Origin: Thermococcus sp. AM4
GTDB taxonomy: Archaea; Methanobacteriota_B; Thermococci; Thermococcales; Thermococcaceae
Direction of reading: 5' to 3'
DNA: 64,000 nucleotides
Assembly (NCBI RefSeq): GCF_000151205.2
Contig: NC_016051.1
Location: 930,001 to 994,000 of the forward strand
In this document: in pieces, positions 55,252 through 64,000 of the stretch
Position numbering within the stretch: the first letter of the stretch is position 1
Layout: every line of letters begins with the position of its first letter
Notes under the pieces: model-generated
Seen by the model: only the letters and a program-made list of their open reading frames with translations
Databases searched by the model: none
Told to the model about the DNA's origin: nothing
Made by a program: the position numbers and the translations under genes

Positions 55252-57204
55252 ATGAAGGAAGAGATGAGCAGCGTTGATATTCGCTACGTTGTTCGAGAAC
55301 TTCAGTGGCTCGTCGGCTCTCGCGTGGACAAGGTCTACCACGACGGCGACGAGATAAGAATAAAGCTCCGCACGAAGGAGGGGAGAGCTGATTTAATCCT
55401 CCAGGCTGGAAAGAGGTTTCATTTAACGAGCTACGTCAAGGAGGCGCCGAAACAGCCTTCGAGCTTCACGATGCTCCTCAGAAAGCACCTGAGCGGGGGC
55501 TTTATAGACGCGATAGAGCAACACCAGTTCGACAGGATTGTCAAGATTCGTGTTGGTGACTACACGCTCATCGGCGAGCTCTTCAGGAGGGGCAACATCG
55601 TTCTGGTTGATTCCGAAAACAGGATTGTTGCCGCTTTAAGGTACGAGGAGTACAAGGACAGGGCGATAAAGCCCAAGGCAGAATACAAGTTCCCACCCGC
55701 AAGAGAGAACCCGCTTGAGATCAGCTTCGAGCGCTTCCTTGAGCTTATGCGAGAGAACGAGGAGCTTGAGCTCGTCAGAGCTCTGGCGAGGAAGCTCAAC
55801 ATGGGCGGGATGTACGCGGAGGAGATTTCAATAAGGGCCGGCTTCGAGAAAACCACCCCTGTGAAGGAGCTGAGCGATGAGGACCTGCGAAAGGTCTACG
55901 AGGCAATGATGGGAACCTTCAACGACGAACCGAGGCCGAACATCGTCTACAAGGACGGCAGCATGCACGACGTCGTCCCAATCGAGCTGAAAATATATGA
56001 GGGGCTTGAGAAGCACTATTTTAAAACGTTCAGCGAGGCCCTCGACGAATATTTTGGAAAGCTCACAATCGAGAAGGCCAAAATCGAGAGGACGAGGAAG
56101 CTCGAAAACAAGAAGAGGCAGTTGCTGGCAACGCTGAGGAAGCAGGAGGAGATGCTGAAGGGCTTCGAAAAGGCAATGAACGAGAACCAGGAGATAGGGG
56201 ATTTAATCTACGCGAACTACGCCCTCATAGAGAGGCTTTTGGAGGAGTTCAGGAAGGCAACGGAAAAACTCGGCTGGGAGGAGTTCAAAAAGAGAATAGA
56301 GGCGGGCAAAAAAGAGGGCAACAGAGTTGCGCTGATGGTAAAATCCATCGACCCGAAGGAGAAGGCCGTAACGATTGAGCTGGAAGGGAAGAAGGTTAAG
56401 CTTTACCTCAACAAAAGCATAGGCGAGAACGCCGAGCTCTACTACGAGAAGGCCAAGAAGTTCAGGCACAAGTACGAGGGTGCCTTGAAGGCCTACGAAG
56501 ATACCAAGAGGAAGCTCGACGAAGTCGAGAAGCTCATCGAGGAGGAGATGAGGAAGGAACTCAACGTCAAGAGAATCGAGAGGAGAAAGAAGAAGTGGTT
56601 CGAGAAGTTCCGCTGGTTCGTTTCAAGTGAGGGCTTTCTTGTCCTGGCTGGAAAGGACGCGAGCACCAACGAGGTTCTCATAAAGAAGCACATGACCGAG
56701 AACGACCTCTACTGTCATGCAGATGTTTACGGCGCTCCCCACGTCGTCATCAAGGACGGGCAGAAGGCCGGAGAGAGGACAATCTTTGAGGCCTGCCAGT
56801 TCGCAGTTTCGATGAGTCGCGCTTGGAGTCAGGGGCTGTATGGAGCGGACGCCTACTGGGCGTATCCCAATCAGGTGACGAAGCAAGCGCCGAGCGGTGA
56901 GTACCTCGGCAAGGGCGCCTTCATGGTTTACGGAAAGAGGAACTGGCTCCGCGGGCTTCCGCTCAAGCTGGCGGTGGGAGTCATAAACTACGATGGGGAA
57001 GACTACGTCGTCTGCGCGCCCGTTGACGCGATTAAGGCCCACACGAACAGGTACATCGTCATAAGACCCGGCAGGCTCAAGAAGGGCGAGCTCGTCAAGA
57101 AGATTCGTGGAATCCTCGAGAAGTGGGGCTACAAGGTGCGCGAGGAGGATTTGAACGCGATTCTTCCGCCGGGAGGGGGAGAAATAGTGGAGGTGGTGGG
57201 ATAA
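55252..57204 (+). CDS. rqcH: RqcH/NEMF-like ribosome rescue factor (NFACT family)
   Basis: A 650-residue protein: NFACT-N domain (SSVDIRYVVRELQWLVGSRV then DKVYHDGDE), HhH region, a long coiled coil (about 275-330 and 410-450) and the NFACT-R/DUF814 domain with VSSEGFLVLAGKDASTNEVL and KKHMTENDLYCHADVYGAPH. Homologues bind obstructed 50S/60S subunits and direct addition of C-terminal Ala or Ala/Thr tails for degradation. CGGGTGAGAGA precedes the ATG. Confidence 0.93.
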   Translation: MKEEMSSVDIRYVVRELQWLVGSRVDKVYHDGDEIRIKLRTKEGRADLILQAGKRFHLTSYVKEAPKQPSSFTMLLRKHLSGGFIDAIEQHQFDRIVKIRVGDYTLIGELFRRGNIVLVDSENRIVAALRYEEYKDRAIKPKAEYKFPPARENPLEISFERFLELMRENEELELVRALARKLNMGGMYAEEISIRAGFEKTTPVKELSDEDLRKVYEAMMGTFNDEPRPNIVYKDGSMHDVVPIELKIYEGLEKHYFKTFSEALDEYFGKLTIEKAKIERTRKLENKKRQLLATLRKQEEMLKGFEKAMNENQEIGDLIYANYALIERLLEEFRKATEKLGWEEFKKRIEAGKKEGNRVALMVKSIDPKEKAVTIELEGKKVKLYLNKSIGENAELYYEKAKKFRHKYEGALKAYEDTKRKLDEVEKLIEEEMRKELNVKRIERRKKKWFEKFRWFVSSEGFLVLAGKDASTNEVLIKKHMTENDLYCHADVYGAPHVVIKDGQKAGERTIFEACQFAVSMSRAWSQGLYGADAYWAYPNQVTKQAPSGEYLGKGAFMVYGKRNWLRGLPLKLAVGVINYDGEDYVVCAPVDAIKAHTNRYIVIRPGRLKKGELVKKIRGILEKWGYKVREEDLNAILPPGGGEIVEVVG

Positions 57205-57630
57205 CTACCTCTTCCCTCCACCACCCCCAATGGCACCGATCAGAAAGCCGATCCAGGCCAGATAGTAGCCGGTGTAGAGGATATCAAAGAGCCTGTCCCT
57301 GAAGACCATGTACCAGGCGGCGGTGAAGAGGCCCATGCCGATCAGCCCAAGGACGTGGCCGCCTTTGCCCCCGGTCAGGCCCAGCAAGGCTCCGAGGGTT
57401 ATGAAGAGCATCCCGAGGAAGTACATCCCGAGGAAGCTGATCGTTTTTCCCGATTCGTCGTGCTCCGCGAGGTACTGAAACGTCTTGAGGAAGTCGTCGA
57501 GGTTTGAATACGTAGCCTCTGCCATCTTGTAGAAGGACACTGACTCGTGTCCCAGCATGGTGCTGTGGAACCAGGGCATGAAAATAGCGAAGAGGACTAT
57601 TAGTGCTCCTGCAAACCCCACTATGCGCAT
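57205..57630 (-). CDS. small integral membrane protein
   Basis: A 141-residue protein from the ATG 57630 (MRIVGFAGALIVLFAIFMPW; GGTGGT upstream). Four hydrophobic spans; the loop between spans 1 and 2 (VSFYKMAEATYSNLDDFLKT) is extracytoplasmic-looking. The end GAIGGGGGKR is glycine-rich. No family recognised. Its stop adjoins the end of rqcH without a gap (57204/57205). Confidence 0.72.
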   Translation of the reverse strand: MRIVGFAGALIVLFAIFMPWFHSTMLGHESVSFYKMAEATYSNLDDFLKTFQYLAEHDESGKTISFLGMYFLGMLFITLGALLGLTGGKGGHVLGLIGMGLFTAAWYMVFRDRLFDILYTGYYLAWIGFLIGAIGGGGGKR

Positions 57631-57805
57631 TTTTACCACCGAAACGATACAGGATGAGCAATTTTAAAAAACTTTGCCCGGCGTAACCGGCGGATTTTTG
57701 CCGAAGGATTTTCTAAAATTTGTCAATTTATCGAAGAAATTTGCAAAAGGCTTATATAACCACCCAAATTTTTTGGGATCACAACTCAACCAGGAGGTGA
57801 ATTAA

Positions 57806-59413
57806 ATGGCTGAATTCGGTGTCCTTTCACTCCTTCCACCGCTGGTGGCCATCATACTGGCCATATGGACAAAAAGGGTCGTGCTGGCCCTGTTCGCTGG
57901 GGTATGGGTTGGAGGCTGGATGGTGTCTGGATGGAATCCCATTACCGGAACCACCCAGACCCTGGACTGGATCGTTGCGAGCGCAACCGACGACTGGAAC
58001 GCCAAAATCCTGCTCTTTGACTTCTTGATCGGTGCGGGTGTTGGGCTGGTCTACAAATCTGGAGGCGCCTTCGCCGTTGGGCAGGCCCTGGCCGGGAGGG
58101 TTCGCTCAAGCAGGGGAGCCTCGGTGATGGGCTGGTTACTAGGGGTCCTCATATTCTTTGACGACTACGCCAACACGATAATAGTCGGCAACACGATGAG
58201 GCCCATAACCGACAGGACGCGCGTTTCCAGGGAGATGCTGGCGTATATCGACGACTCCACCGCGGCGCCCGTGGCGGGACTGGCGCTGGTCTCAACGTGG
58301 ATAGGCTACGAGGTCGGTCTCATAGGGGACGCCTTCAAGGAGCTCCACGCCGATCTAACGTCCGTCGGCGGGGCCTACGGGGCCTGGCTCCACAGCGTGC
58401 CATTCAGGTTCTACTCGATCTTCGCGATAATCCTAGTATTCCTCGTGGCCTACTTCCACAGGCACTACGGGCCGATGCTCCAGGCTGAAATGAGGGCCCG
58501 GACAACGGGGAAGGTGCTCCGCGATGGGGCCAAACCGCTCATGACGACCGAGATAGACCTTGGAATACCCAAGGAAAACGGGAGCGTGCACTTTTTCATC
58601 TGGCCGATCCTAGCGCTCGTCTTCGTGACCCTGCTGGGGATGTGGTACAGCGGTGGGGGCTACACCGCCTACGCAGAGGGCGGCATAAAGTCAGTCCTCG
58701 GAAACGCGGACTCAGCCCTGGCACTCCTCTGGGGCAGCTTCGCCATGGTAGTGGTGGCCTTTGCCCTGGTCGTCGGAACGAGGCAGATGAGCGTTGAAGA
58801 GGCCGAGGAAGCTATCATAAGGGGAATGAAGCAGATGGTGATAGCCAACACGATACTCCTGCTGGCGTGGAGCATAAAAAGCGCTACCGGGGCCGTTGGG
58901 ACCGCCCAGTACGTTGTGAACATGGCGAACAGTGCCGGCATAAGCGGAAACTGGGTCCCTCTGATAGTGTTCGTCATCGCGATGTTCATCTCCTTCACCA
59001 CGGGAACGAGCTGGGGAACCTTCAGCATAATGATGCCGATAGCGATTCCCCTAGCCTACGGGGTCAGCGGAGAACTCGGACCCGCGGTCTTTGCGAGCAT
59101 CGGAGCGGTCTTCGCGGGCGGAATCTTCGGCGACCACTGCTCCCCGATAAGCGATACAACGATAATGAGCTCGATGTTCAGTGGGTCCGACCACATAGAC
59201 CACGTCAGGACGCAGGTTCCCTACGCGGTCACGGCCTCGGCCGTGGGGATAGTGCTCTATATCCTCTTCGGCCTCGGGCTGACGAGCGTTGCAGTCCTGC
59301 TTCCAATAGGCCTAGTGCTCTTAATCGGAGCTTGGTATGTGCTCAGCGAGTGGTACGGCGGGAAGTACGGCGTTCCCCACGGAAAGGTGCCGGTGTACGT
59401 TGTCGAGGAGTGA
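57806..59413 (+). CDS. NhaC-family Na+/H+ antiporter-like protein
   Basis: A 535-residue membrane protein of the NhaC/ion transporter superfamily with about 12 spans. Conserved blocks: GVLIFFDDYANTIIVGNTMR then PITDRTRVSREMLAYIDDST, FTTGTSWGTFSIMMPIAIPL, and GAVFAGGIFGDHCSPISDTT. It exchanges sodium or a small amine/acid for protons; some members are lysine or arginine exporters. CAGGAGGTGAATTAA precedes the ATG. The promoter GGCTTATATAACC lies about 50 bp upstream. Confidence 0.9.
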   Translation: MAEFGVLSLLPPLVAIILAIWTKRVVLALFAGVWVGGWMVSGWNPITGTTQTLDWIVASATDDWNAKILLFDFLIGAGVGLVYKSGGAFAVGQALAGRVRSSRGASVMGWLLGVLIFFDDYANTIIVGNTMRPITDRTRVSREMLAYIDDSTAAPVAGLALVSTWIGYEVGLIGDAFKELHADLTSVGGAYGAWLHSVPFRFYSIFAIILVFLVAYFHRHYGPMLQAEMRARTTGKVLRDGAKPLMTTEIDLGIPKENGSVHFFIWPILALVFVTLLGMWYSGGGYTAYAEGGIKSVLGNADSALALLWGSFAMVVVAFALVVGTRQMSVEEAEEAIIRGMKQMVIANTILLLAWSIKSATGAVGTAQYVVNMANSAGISGNWVPLIVFVIAMFISFTTGTSWGTFSIMMPIAIPLAYGVSGELGPAVFASIGAVFAGGIFGDHCSPISDTTIMSSMFSGSDHIDHVRTQVPYAVTASAVGIVLYILFGLGLTSVAVLLPIGLVLLIGAWYVLSEWYGGKYGVPHGKVPVYVVEE

Positions 59414-59480
59414 CGCCGCTTTCCTTTCCCTTTTCTAAACCCTTTTAAAAGCCCCCTCCAACTCCTCCCGGGGTGAGGCA

Positions 59481-60395
59481 ATGCTGGTTAGGTCCTTCGT
59501 TCCAGCCCACATAACGGCCTTCTTCGTGCCGGTCTTTCACGATGATCCGCTCAAAGCCGGCTCCCTCGGGGCGGGAATAAACCTCGACAAGGGAACCAAC
59601 GTCTTCGCGAGCATCGAAACCGGAACGCTGGAGAGGCACATCCATATAGCCTTCAACGGTGAGCCCGTAAAGAGGGAAGATGCAATAATCAGCTACTCAG
59701 TCGCGGGGAAACTCGTTCCAGAGGATTTCCTCGGCGAGGTCGAGATATGGCAGTACTTCGACTTCCCCAACGGTCACGGCTTCGGCAACAGCGCTGGGGG
59801 CGCTCTCGGCACGGCCCTCGCTTTGAGCTACGCCTTCGGGGGGACGTGGCTTAAAGCGGCTCAAACGGCTCACGAGGCAGAGGTGGTTCACAAAGGAGGT
59901 CTCGGCGATGTCATAGCCCAGCTCGCGGGGGGGATAGAAGTTCGGATCAAAGCGGGCGCCCCGGGGATCGGCGTCGTTGACAACCTCTTCTTCGAGGACT
60001 ACCGCGTTCTGGTCGTTCCGCTCGGGAAGCTCTCCACGAGGGAGGTACTCGACGGCGACGTCGTGAAGGCCATAGAAGTCGAAGGGAGGAAGGCTCTGGA
60101 GGAGCTCCTGAAGGAGCCAGCTCCGAAGAGACTCATGGTTCTGGCGAGGGCCTTCGCCGAGAGGACAGGCCTGCTCACCGGCGAGCTCCTTGAGCTGGCG
60201 AAGGAACTCGACAGGGTTTTAAAGCTTCCGAGCTCGATGATAATGCTCGGAAAGGGCCTCTTCGCGCTTGTCCGGGAGAAAGAAATCGAGAACGCTAAGG
60301 TCCTTCTGGCTGACCTCGGGGTTCCCTACGATATCGCCGAAATCCACGAGGGGAAGCCCAAGGTCGAGAGATGGTTTGAGGGGGGATCGGGATGA
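59481..60395 (+). CDS. pantoate kinase (archaeal CoA pathway)
   Basis: A 304-residue GHMP-family kinase. In archaea it phosphorylates pantoate before condensation with beta-alanine by phosphopantothenate synthetase. Motifs: SFVPAHITAFFVPVFHDDPL, the ATP loop GHGFGNSAGGALGTALALS, and AHEAEVVHKGGLGDVIAQLA (GHMP motif). The residue pattern matches T. kodakarensis pantoate kinase as I recall it. It links with coaBC at 8.7 kb in the same pathway. GGGGTGAGGCA precedes the ATG. The stop overlaps the next gene. Confidence 0.9.
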   Translation: MLVRSFVPAHITAFFVPVFHDDPLKAGSLGAGINLDKGTNVFASIETGTLERHIHIAFNGEPVKREDAIISYSVAGKLVPEDFLGEVEIWQYFDFPNGHGFGNSAGGALGTALALSYAFGGTWLKAAQTAHEAEVVHKGGLGDVIAQLAGGIEVRIKAGAPGIGVVDNLFFEDYRVLVVPLGKLSTREVLDGDVVKAIEVEGRKALEELLKEPAPKRLMVLARAFAERTGLLTGELLELAKELDRVLKLPSSMIMLGKGLFALVREKEIENAKVLLADLGVPYDIAEIHEGKPKVERWFEGGSG

Positions 60396-60616
60396 AGGTT
60401 GCCCTATTCCTGATTGCCATAGCCTTCATAATAGCCGCCACCTATGCAAACCTCAAGAAGGAGCACAAACTCGGGGTTATCCTGTCGGGAATCGCAGGGG
60501 GCTTGGCCGTGTGGTTGCTCTTCTACGGCAAGCTGAATCCAGTTGTGACGTTCGCGATAGGCTTCGTCCTCACGGCGGCCTTTGAGTGGGCGAGGTTCTT
60601 CCAGGGGAAGCGCTGA
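60392..60616 (+). CDS. small membrane protein following pantoate kinase
   Basis: A 74-residue protein with three short hydrophobic segments (VALFLIAIAFIIAATYANLK, LGVILSGIAGGLAVWLLFYG, PVVTFAIGFVLTAAFEWARF). Start ATG overlaps the pantoate kinase stop (ATGA), so they are coupled. No family known to me. DNA ligase follows 39 bp later. Confidence 0.72.
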   Translation: MKVALFLIAIAFIIAATYANLKKEHKLGVILSGIAGGLAVWLLFYGKLNPVVTFAIGFVLTAAFEWARFFQGKR

Positions 60617-60655
60617 GTTTTTATCCCCTTCACCGTATTTTAGCCGGTGGTGAGA

Positions 60656-62344
60656 GTGGGCGACATGAAGTATTTAGAGCTGGCCGAGCTTTACCGGAGG
60701 CTTGAGAAGACCACGCTCAAAACGCTCAAGACGAAATTTGTGGCGGACTTCCTCAAGAAGACGCCCGACGATCTGCTCGAGATAGTTCCATACCTTATTC
60801 TCGGCAAGGTCTTCCCCGATTGGGACGAGCGCGAGCTCGGCGTCGGTGAGAAACTCCTCATAAGGGCCGTTTCGATGGCGACGGGCGTTCCCGAGAAGGA
60901 AATCGAGAACTCGATTAAGGACACGGGGGATTTGGGCGAGAGTGTGGCTTTGGCTCTAAAGAAGAGAAAGCAGAAGAGCTTCTTCAGCCAGCCCCTCACG
61001 ATAAAGCGCGTTTACAACACCTTCGTCAAGGTTGCCGAGGCGAGCGGAGAGGGGAGCCAGGACAGGAAGATGAAGTACCTGGCCAATCTCTTCATGGACG
61101 CGACGCCCGAGGAGGGCAAATACCTGGCAAGAACAGTCCTCGGGACGATGAGAACCGGCGTCGCCGAGGGAATCCTGCGCGATGCCATAGCAGAGGCCTT
61201 CAAGGTGAAGCCCGAGCTGGTAGAGAGGGCCTACATGCTCACGAGCGACTTCGGCTACGTGACAAGGGTTGCCAAGCTCGAGGGGAACGAGGGGCTCTCA
61301 AAGGTTAGCATACAGATTGGGAAGCCGATAAGGCCGATGCTAGCTCAAAACGCCGCCAACGTCAAGGAAGCGCTAATCGAGATGGGCGGTGAGGCAGCCT
61401 TCGAGATTAAGTACGACGGCGCGCGCGTTCAGGTCCACCGCGACGGGGACAGGGTGATAATCTACTCGAGGAGACTTGAGAACGTCACCCGCTCGATTCC
61501 CGAGATAGTTGAGGCGGTGAAGGCCTCACTGAGGCCTTCCAAGGTCATAGTTGAGGGCGAGCTTGTTGCGGTAGGCGAGAACGGTCGTCCAAGGCCCTTC
61601 CAGTACGTCCTGAGGCGCTTTAGGAGGAAGTACAACATCGAGGAGATGATCGAGAAGATTCCGCTCGAGCTCAACCTCTTCGACATCCTCTACGTTGAAG
61701 GGGAGAGCCTCATCGACACGAAGTTCGCCGAGAGGAGAAAGAAGCTCGAGGAGAGCGTCGAGGAAAGCGATAAGATAAAGCTCGCCGAACAGCTCGTTAC
61801 GAAGAAGGTCGACGAGGCCGAGGAGTTCTACAAACGCGCTCTGGAGCTCGGCCACGAGGGGCTAATGGCGAAGAGGCTGGACTCCGTCTACGAGCCCGGA
61901 AACCGCGGTAAGAAGTGGCTGAAGATCAAGCCCACGATGGAGAACCTCGACCTCGTCATTATCGGAGCCGAGTGGGGCGAGGGAAGAAGAGCCCACCTCC
62001 TCGGTTCCTTCCTCGTTGCGGCCTACGATCCGGAGAGCGGTGAGTTCGTCCCGGTGGGCAAGGTCGGGAGCGGTTTCACCGATGAAGACTTGATCGAGTT
62101 CACCAAGATGCTCAAGCCCCTGATCGTCAGGGAGGAAGGGAAGTTCGTCGAGATACAGCCGAAGGTCGTCATCGAAGTAACGTATCAGGAGATACAGAAG
62201 AGCCCCAAGTATAAGAGCGGTTTCGCGTTAAGGTTCCCGCGCTACGTGGCGCTGAGGGAAGATAAAAGCCCGGAGGAGGCGGACACCATAGAGAGGGTCG
62301 CCCAGCTCTACGAGCTCCAAGAGAAGTTCAAGGCGAAGAGGTGA
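60656..62344 (+). CDS. lig: ATP-dependent DNA ligase
   Basis: A 562-residue archaeal DNA ligase I. The GTG at 60656 fits GGTGGTGAGA and the N-terminus of the T. kodakarensis enzyme; GTGs at 60647 and 60650 are less likely. Motif I is [12 protein letters not shown], with the adenylated Lys near residue 252. Further: [48 protein letters not shown] and WLKIKP (motifs III to V). The N-terminal DNA-binding domain spans about 1-230. It seals nicks during replication and repair. The 3' end overlaps the PrsW-like gene by 17 bp. Confidence 0.96.
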   Translation: MGDMKYLELAELYRRLEKTTLKTLKTKFVADFLKKTPDDLLEIVPYLILGKVFPDWDERELGVGEKLLIRAVSMATGVPEKEIENSIKDTGDLGESVALALKKRKQKSFFSQPLTIKRVYNTFVKVAEASGEGSQDRKMKYLANLFMDATPEEGKYLARTVLGTMRTGVAEGILRDAIAEAFKVKPELVERAYMLTSDFGYVTRVAKLEGNEGLSKVSIQIGKPIRPMLAQNAANVKEALIEMGGEAAFEIKYDGARVQVHRDGDRVIIYSRRLENVTRSIPEIVEAVKASLRPSKVIVEGELVAVGENGRPRPFQYVLRRFRRKYNIEEMIEKIPLELNLFDILYVEGESLIDTKFAERRKKLEESVEESDKIKLAEQLVTKKVDEAEEFYKRALELGHEGLMAKRLDSVYEPGNRGKKWLKIKPTMENLDLVIIGAEWGEGRRAHLLGSFLVAAYDPESGEFVPVGKVGSGFTDEDLIEFTKMLKPLIVREEGKFVEIQPKVVIEVTYQEIQKSPKYKSGFALRFPRYVALREDKSPEEADTIERVAQLYELQEKFKAKR

Positions 62345-63062
62345 GCTCTTCATCCACCGCAACCGGAGAGGGCAGGGGCAGCTCTTTTACCTCTTCTTCC
62401 TCCCTCGGGATCAGTTCCTCCACGAGAGGAGCGGTTCTCAGGACGTCAACGATGAGGAGGGCAACCATGAGCAGACCGAGCCCCATGAGCGCCTTCAGGT
62501 ATGGCCCGCGATACCCGCCCACAAAGACGAGGAGCGGCAGGTCGTAGAGGGAGTGGTAGAGGGAAGCCCTCAGGTAGCCGGACCAGCTCTCTTTAACGAG
62601 GTAGTGGGTGACAGTCACGAAGGTGAGGGCCACGTGAAAGGCGACGAGGAAGACACGGTAGAGGGCCATGAGGTGCTCTCCAACGATCAGGAGGATCAGG
62701 GCGTAGAGGGACCCCTCGATGAGGCCGAAGAAGAACGCCGCGCCGATGGTCTTCTTCCAGAGCTTCCACTTCTCCTCGCGGTAGAGCTTGACCGGGAGAA
62801 GCTTTGAAAACTCCTCTATGGGCCCGACGAAGATACCCAGGAGGAAAAATCCCGCGAGCGAATTGGAGATGAGGAACGGGAACTCCATTATCGAGGCAAC
62901 GAGGATCGCTAGGAGACCGAGGAGAAACGAGATCGTCTTCCAAGACATTGCCGGGAGTTTTTCCCACGCTTCCCTGACCTTACGGTAGGTTACGATGAAA
63001 ACCAAAACCTGAAGGGGGGCCACCGCGTAGATGTAATACCTCAGTATCCCGAGATCGACCAC
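62328..63062 (-). CDS. PrsW-like intramembrane protease family protein
   Basis: A 244-residue protein with about eight hydrophobic spans, starting at a GTG (63062) after [29 protein letters not shown] carries the EExxK-like motif, [15 protein letters not shown] a second acidic site, and FHVALTF plus [12 protein letters not shown] the His positions, fitting PrsW/CPBP-type membrane proteases. The acidic C-terminus ([20 protein letters not shown]) is cytosolic. The substrate is unknown. Confidence 0.75.
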   Translation of the reverse strand: MVDLGILRYYIYAVAPLQVLVFIVTYRKVREAWEKLPAMSWKTISFLLGLLAILVASIMEFPFLISNSLAGFFLLGIFVGPIEEFSKLLPVKLYREEKWKLWKKTIGAAFFFGLIEGSLYALILLIVGEHLMALYRVFLVAFHVALTFVTVTHYLVKESWSGYLRASLYHSLYDLPLLVFVGGYRGPYLKALMGLGLLMVALLIVDVLRTAPLVEELIPREEEEVKELPLPSPVAVDEELTSSP

Positions 63063-63105
63063 GTTACCACCGTGTGAAAGAAGGGAAGAAACCTTAAAAA
63101 GTTTA

Positions 63106-64000
63106 TCACTTCAGCCTTATGGCGTCGAGGTTGTTCGGTGCCCTCGTGGAGAGGTTGAACTTCTTGTGCAGGCTCGAGGCCAGGTCAAGGCACTTGTGCG
63201 GCTCGCCGTGAACTGTTATGACGCGCTCGGGCCTCGGCCTCAAGCGGGCGACGTAGCTTATGAGCTCCCTCCTGTCCGCGTGGCCCGAGAAGCCGTCTAT
63301 CGTGTGAACCTCCATGTTGACCTGGACCACCTCAGTCCTGCCGTCCTCGCCGACGAGCGGTATCTCGCGTAAGCCCCTCTGCACCTGCCTTCCGAGGGTT
63401 CCCTCGGCCTGGTAGCTGACGAAGATTATGCTGTTCTTCTCGTCCGGGGCGAGTTGCTTGAAGTACTCGACGCTCGGCCCGCCGACGAGCATGCCCGAGG
63501 TGGCGATGATTATCGCGGGTTCGCCACTGTCTATGATATCCTGCCTCTCGCGCGAGTTGGCGACGCTCTTGAATATCGGGTTGAGGAACGGGTTGTAACC
63601 CTCGTGGAAGATCTGCTCGCGCAGGCGTCTGCTAAGGTACTCCGGATAGGCAGTGTGGATTGCAGTTGCCTCCCAGATCATTCCGTCGAGGTAGATGGGA
63701 ACGTCTATGCCGCCGACGCGCGCGTACTCCTCGAGGACCATCATTATCTCCTGGGCCCTACCGACGGCCATGGCCGGAATGAGAACCTTTCCACCGCGCT
63801 TTATCGTGTGGTGGATGACCTCTATGAGCCTCTTCTCGGCCTCCTCCCTCGGCATCTGGTAGTCGTTGCTTCCGCCGTAGGTGGACTCCATAACCAAGGT
63901 CTCGACGCGCGGGAACCTGCTCACAGCCGGTTCGAGCAACCTTGTGGGTATGAACTTGAAGTCGCCCGTTACCGCTATGTTGTGCAAACCGTTGCCGATG
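63106..64000 (-). CDS. KH-domain/beta-CASP ribonuclease (FttA/aCPSF1), C-terminal part
   Basis: The frame is open across the window edge at 64000; about 297 C-terminal codons are present. AVTGDFKFIPTRLLEPAVSR, VETLVMESTYGG, VLIPAMAVGRAQEIMMVLEE, PAIIIATSGMLVGGPSVEYF, FVSYQAEGTLGRQVQRG, VHTIDGFSGHADRRELISYV and VITVHGEPHKCLDLASSLHK are the MBL and beta-CASP motifs B and C of archaeal CPSF1. These proteins carry N-terminal KH domains (off-window) and act as the archaeal transcription termination factor by 3' RNA cleavage. Confidence 0.93.
   Translation of the reverse strand, partial: IGNGLHNIAVTGDFKFIPTRLLEPAVSRFPRVETLVMESTYGGSNDYQMPREEAEKRLIEVIHHTIKRGGKVLIPAMAVGRAQEIMMVLEEYARVGGIDVPIYLDGMIWEATAIHTAYPEYLSRRLREQIFHEGYNPFLNPIFKSVANSRERQDIIDSGEPAIIIATSGMLVGGPSVEYFKQLAPDEKNSIIFVSYQAEGTLGRQVQRGLREIPLVGEDGRTEVVQVNMEVHTIDGFSGHADRRELISYVARLRPRPERVITVHGEPHKCLDLASSLHKKFNLSTRAPNNLDAIRLK

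Overview
The window is a chromosomal segment of a hyperthermophilic archaeon of the order Thermococcales, very probably a Thermococcus. The support is a reverse gyrase beside the chromatin protein TrmBL2, an archaeal GAPDH, a GH57 branching enzyme with a C-terminal helix-hairpin-helix, an archaeal ATP-dependent DNA ligase, pantoate kinase, aIF6 with L31e/L39e/L18a, a CDC48/VAT ATPase beside Hsp20, a KH/beta-CASP termination nuclease, archaeal TATA/BRE promoters and strong GGAGGTGAT ribosome binding sites. Gene density is high, and many convergent genes overlap at their ends. I saw no rRNA, tRNA, CRISPR array, transposase or integrase.

Layout. 1-3.1 kb: a secreted metallophosphoesterase (cut by the edge), a PEBP-like lipoprotein, a DUF402 protein, TrmY and a DUF167 protein. 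3.3-6.75 kb: an accessory-looking stretch with a DUF4143-type ATPase, two overlapping unknown genes and an AbrB/PIN toxin-antitoxin pair. 6.7-11.3 kb: gap, an eIF2B-like protein, coaBC and two poorly known genes. 11.6-14.7 kb: a six-gene minus-strand run joining a prenyltransferase-repeat-like protein, a Cys/His metal-binding protein, two coiled-coil proteins, the fluoride channel FluC and DUF190. 14.8-16.1 kb: a three-gene run (ureohydrolase-fold protein, UPF0148 zinc ribbon, winged helix). 16.2-22.9 kb: trmBL2, reverse gyrase with a 488-residue intein, and a SWIM-like protein. 22.9-26.2 kb: translation genes and the methylmalonyl-CoA mutase large subunit. 26.4-32.6 kb: an MBL protein, a candidate ncRNA, Phr-type hsp20 control, cdc48, a JAMM protease and two tiny related proteins.

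32.7-40.3 kb: tandem glycerophosphodiesterases, two MFS transporters with an identical 17-bp promoter element, a hydrolase and an ABC exporter. 40.5-44.0 kb: glycine decarboxylase gcvPA/gcvPB, with a PIN toxin-antitoxin pair embedded between the subunits. 44.1-50 kb: a secreted phospholipase C-like protein, a HAD hydrolase and a thiamine-type ABC importer. 50-57.6 kb: an NSS symporter with a 35-residue partner, the branching enzyme, RqcH and membrane proteins. 57.8-64 kb: an NhaC-type antiporter, pantoate kinase, DNA ligase, a PrsW-like membrane protein and the 3' part of the KH/beta-CASP nuclease.

The best candidates for undescribed biology are the prenyltransferase-like/Cys-rich operon (12.4-14.7 kb), the unknown two-gene module beside the ATPase and toxin-antitoxin pair (4.6-6.0 kb), the toxin-antitoxin pair inside the glycine decarboxylase operon, and the NSS-linked small and coiled-coil membrane proteins. 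Family assignments come from reading motifs and from memory of homologues; no database search was run.
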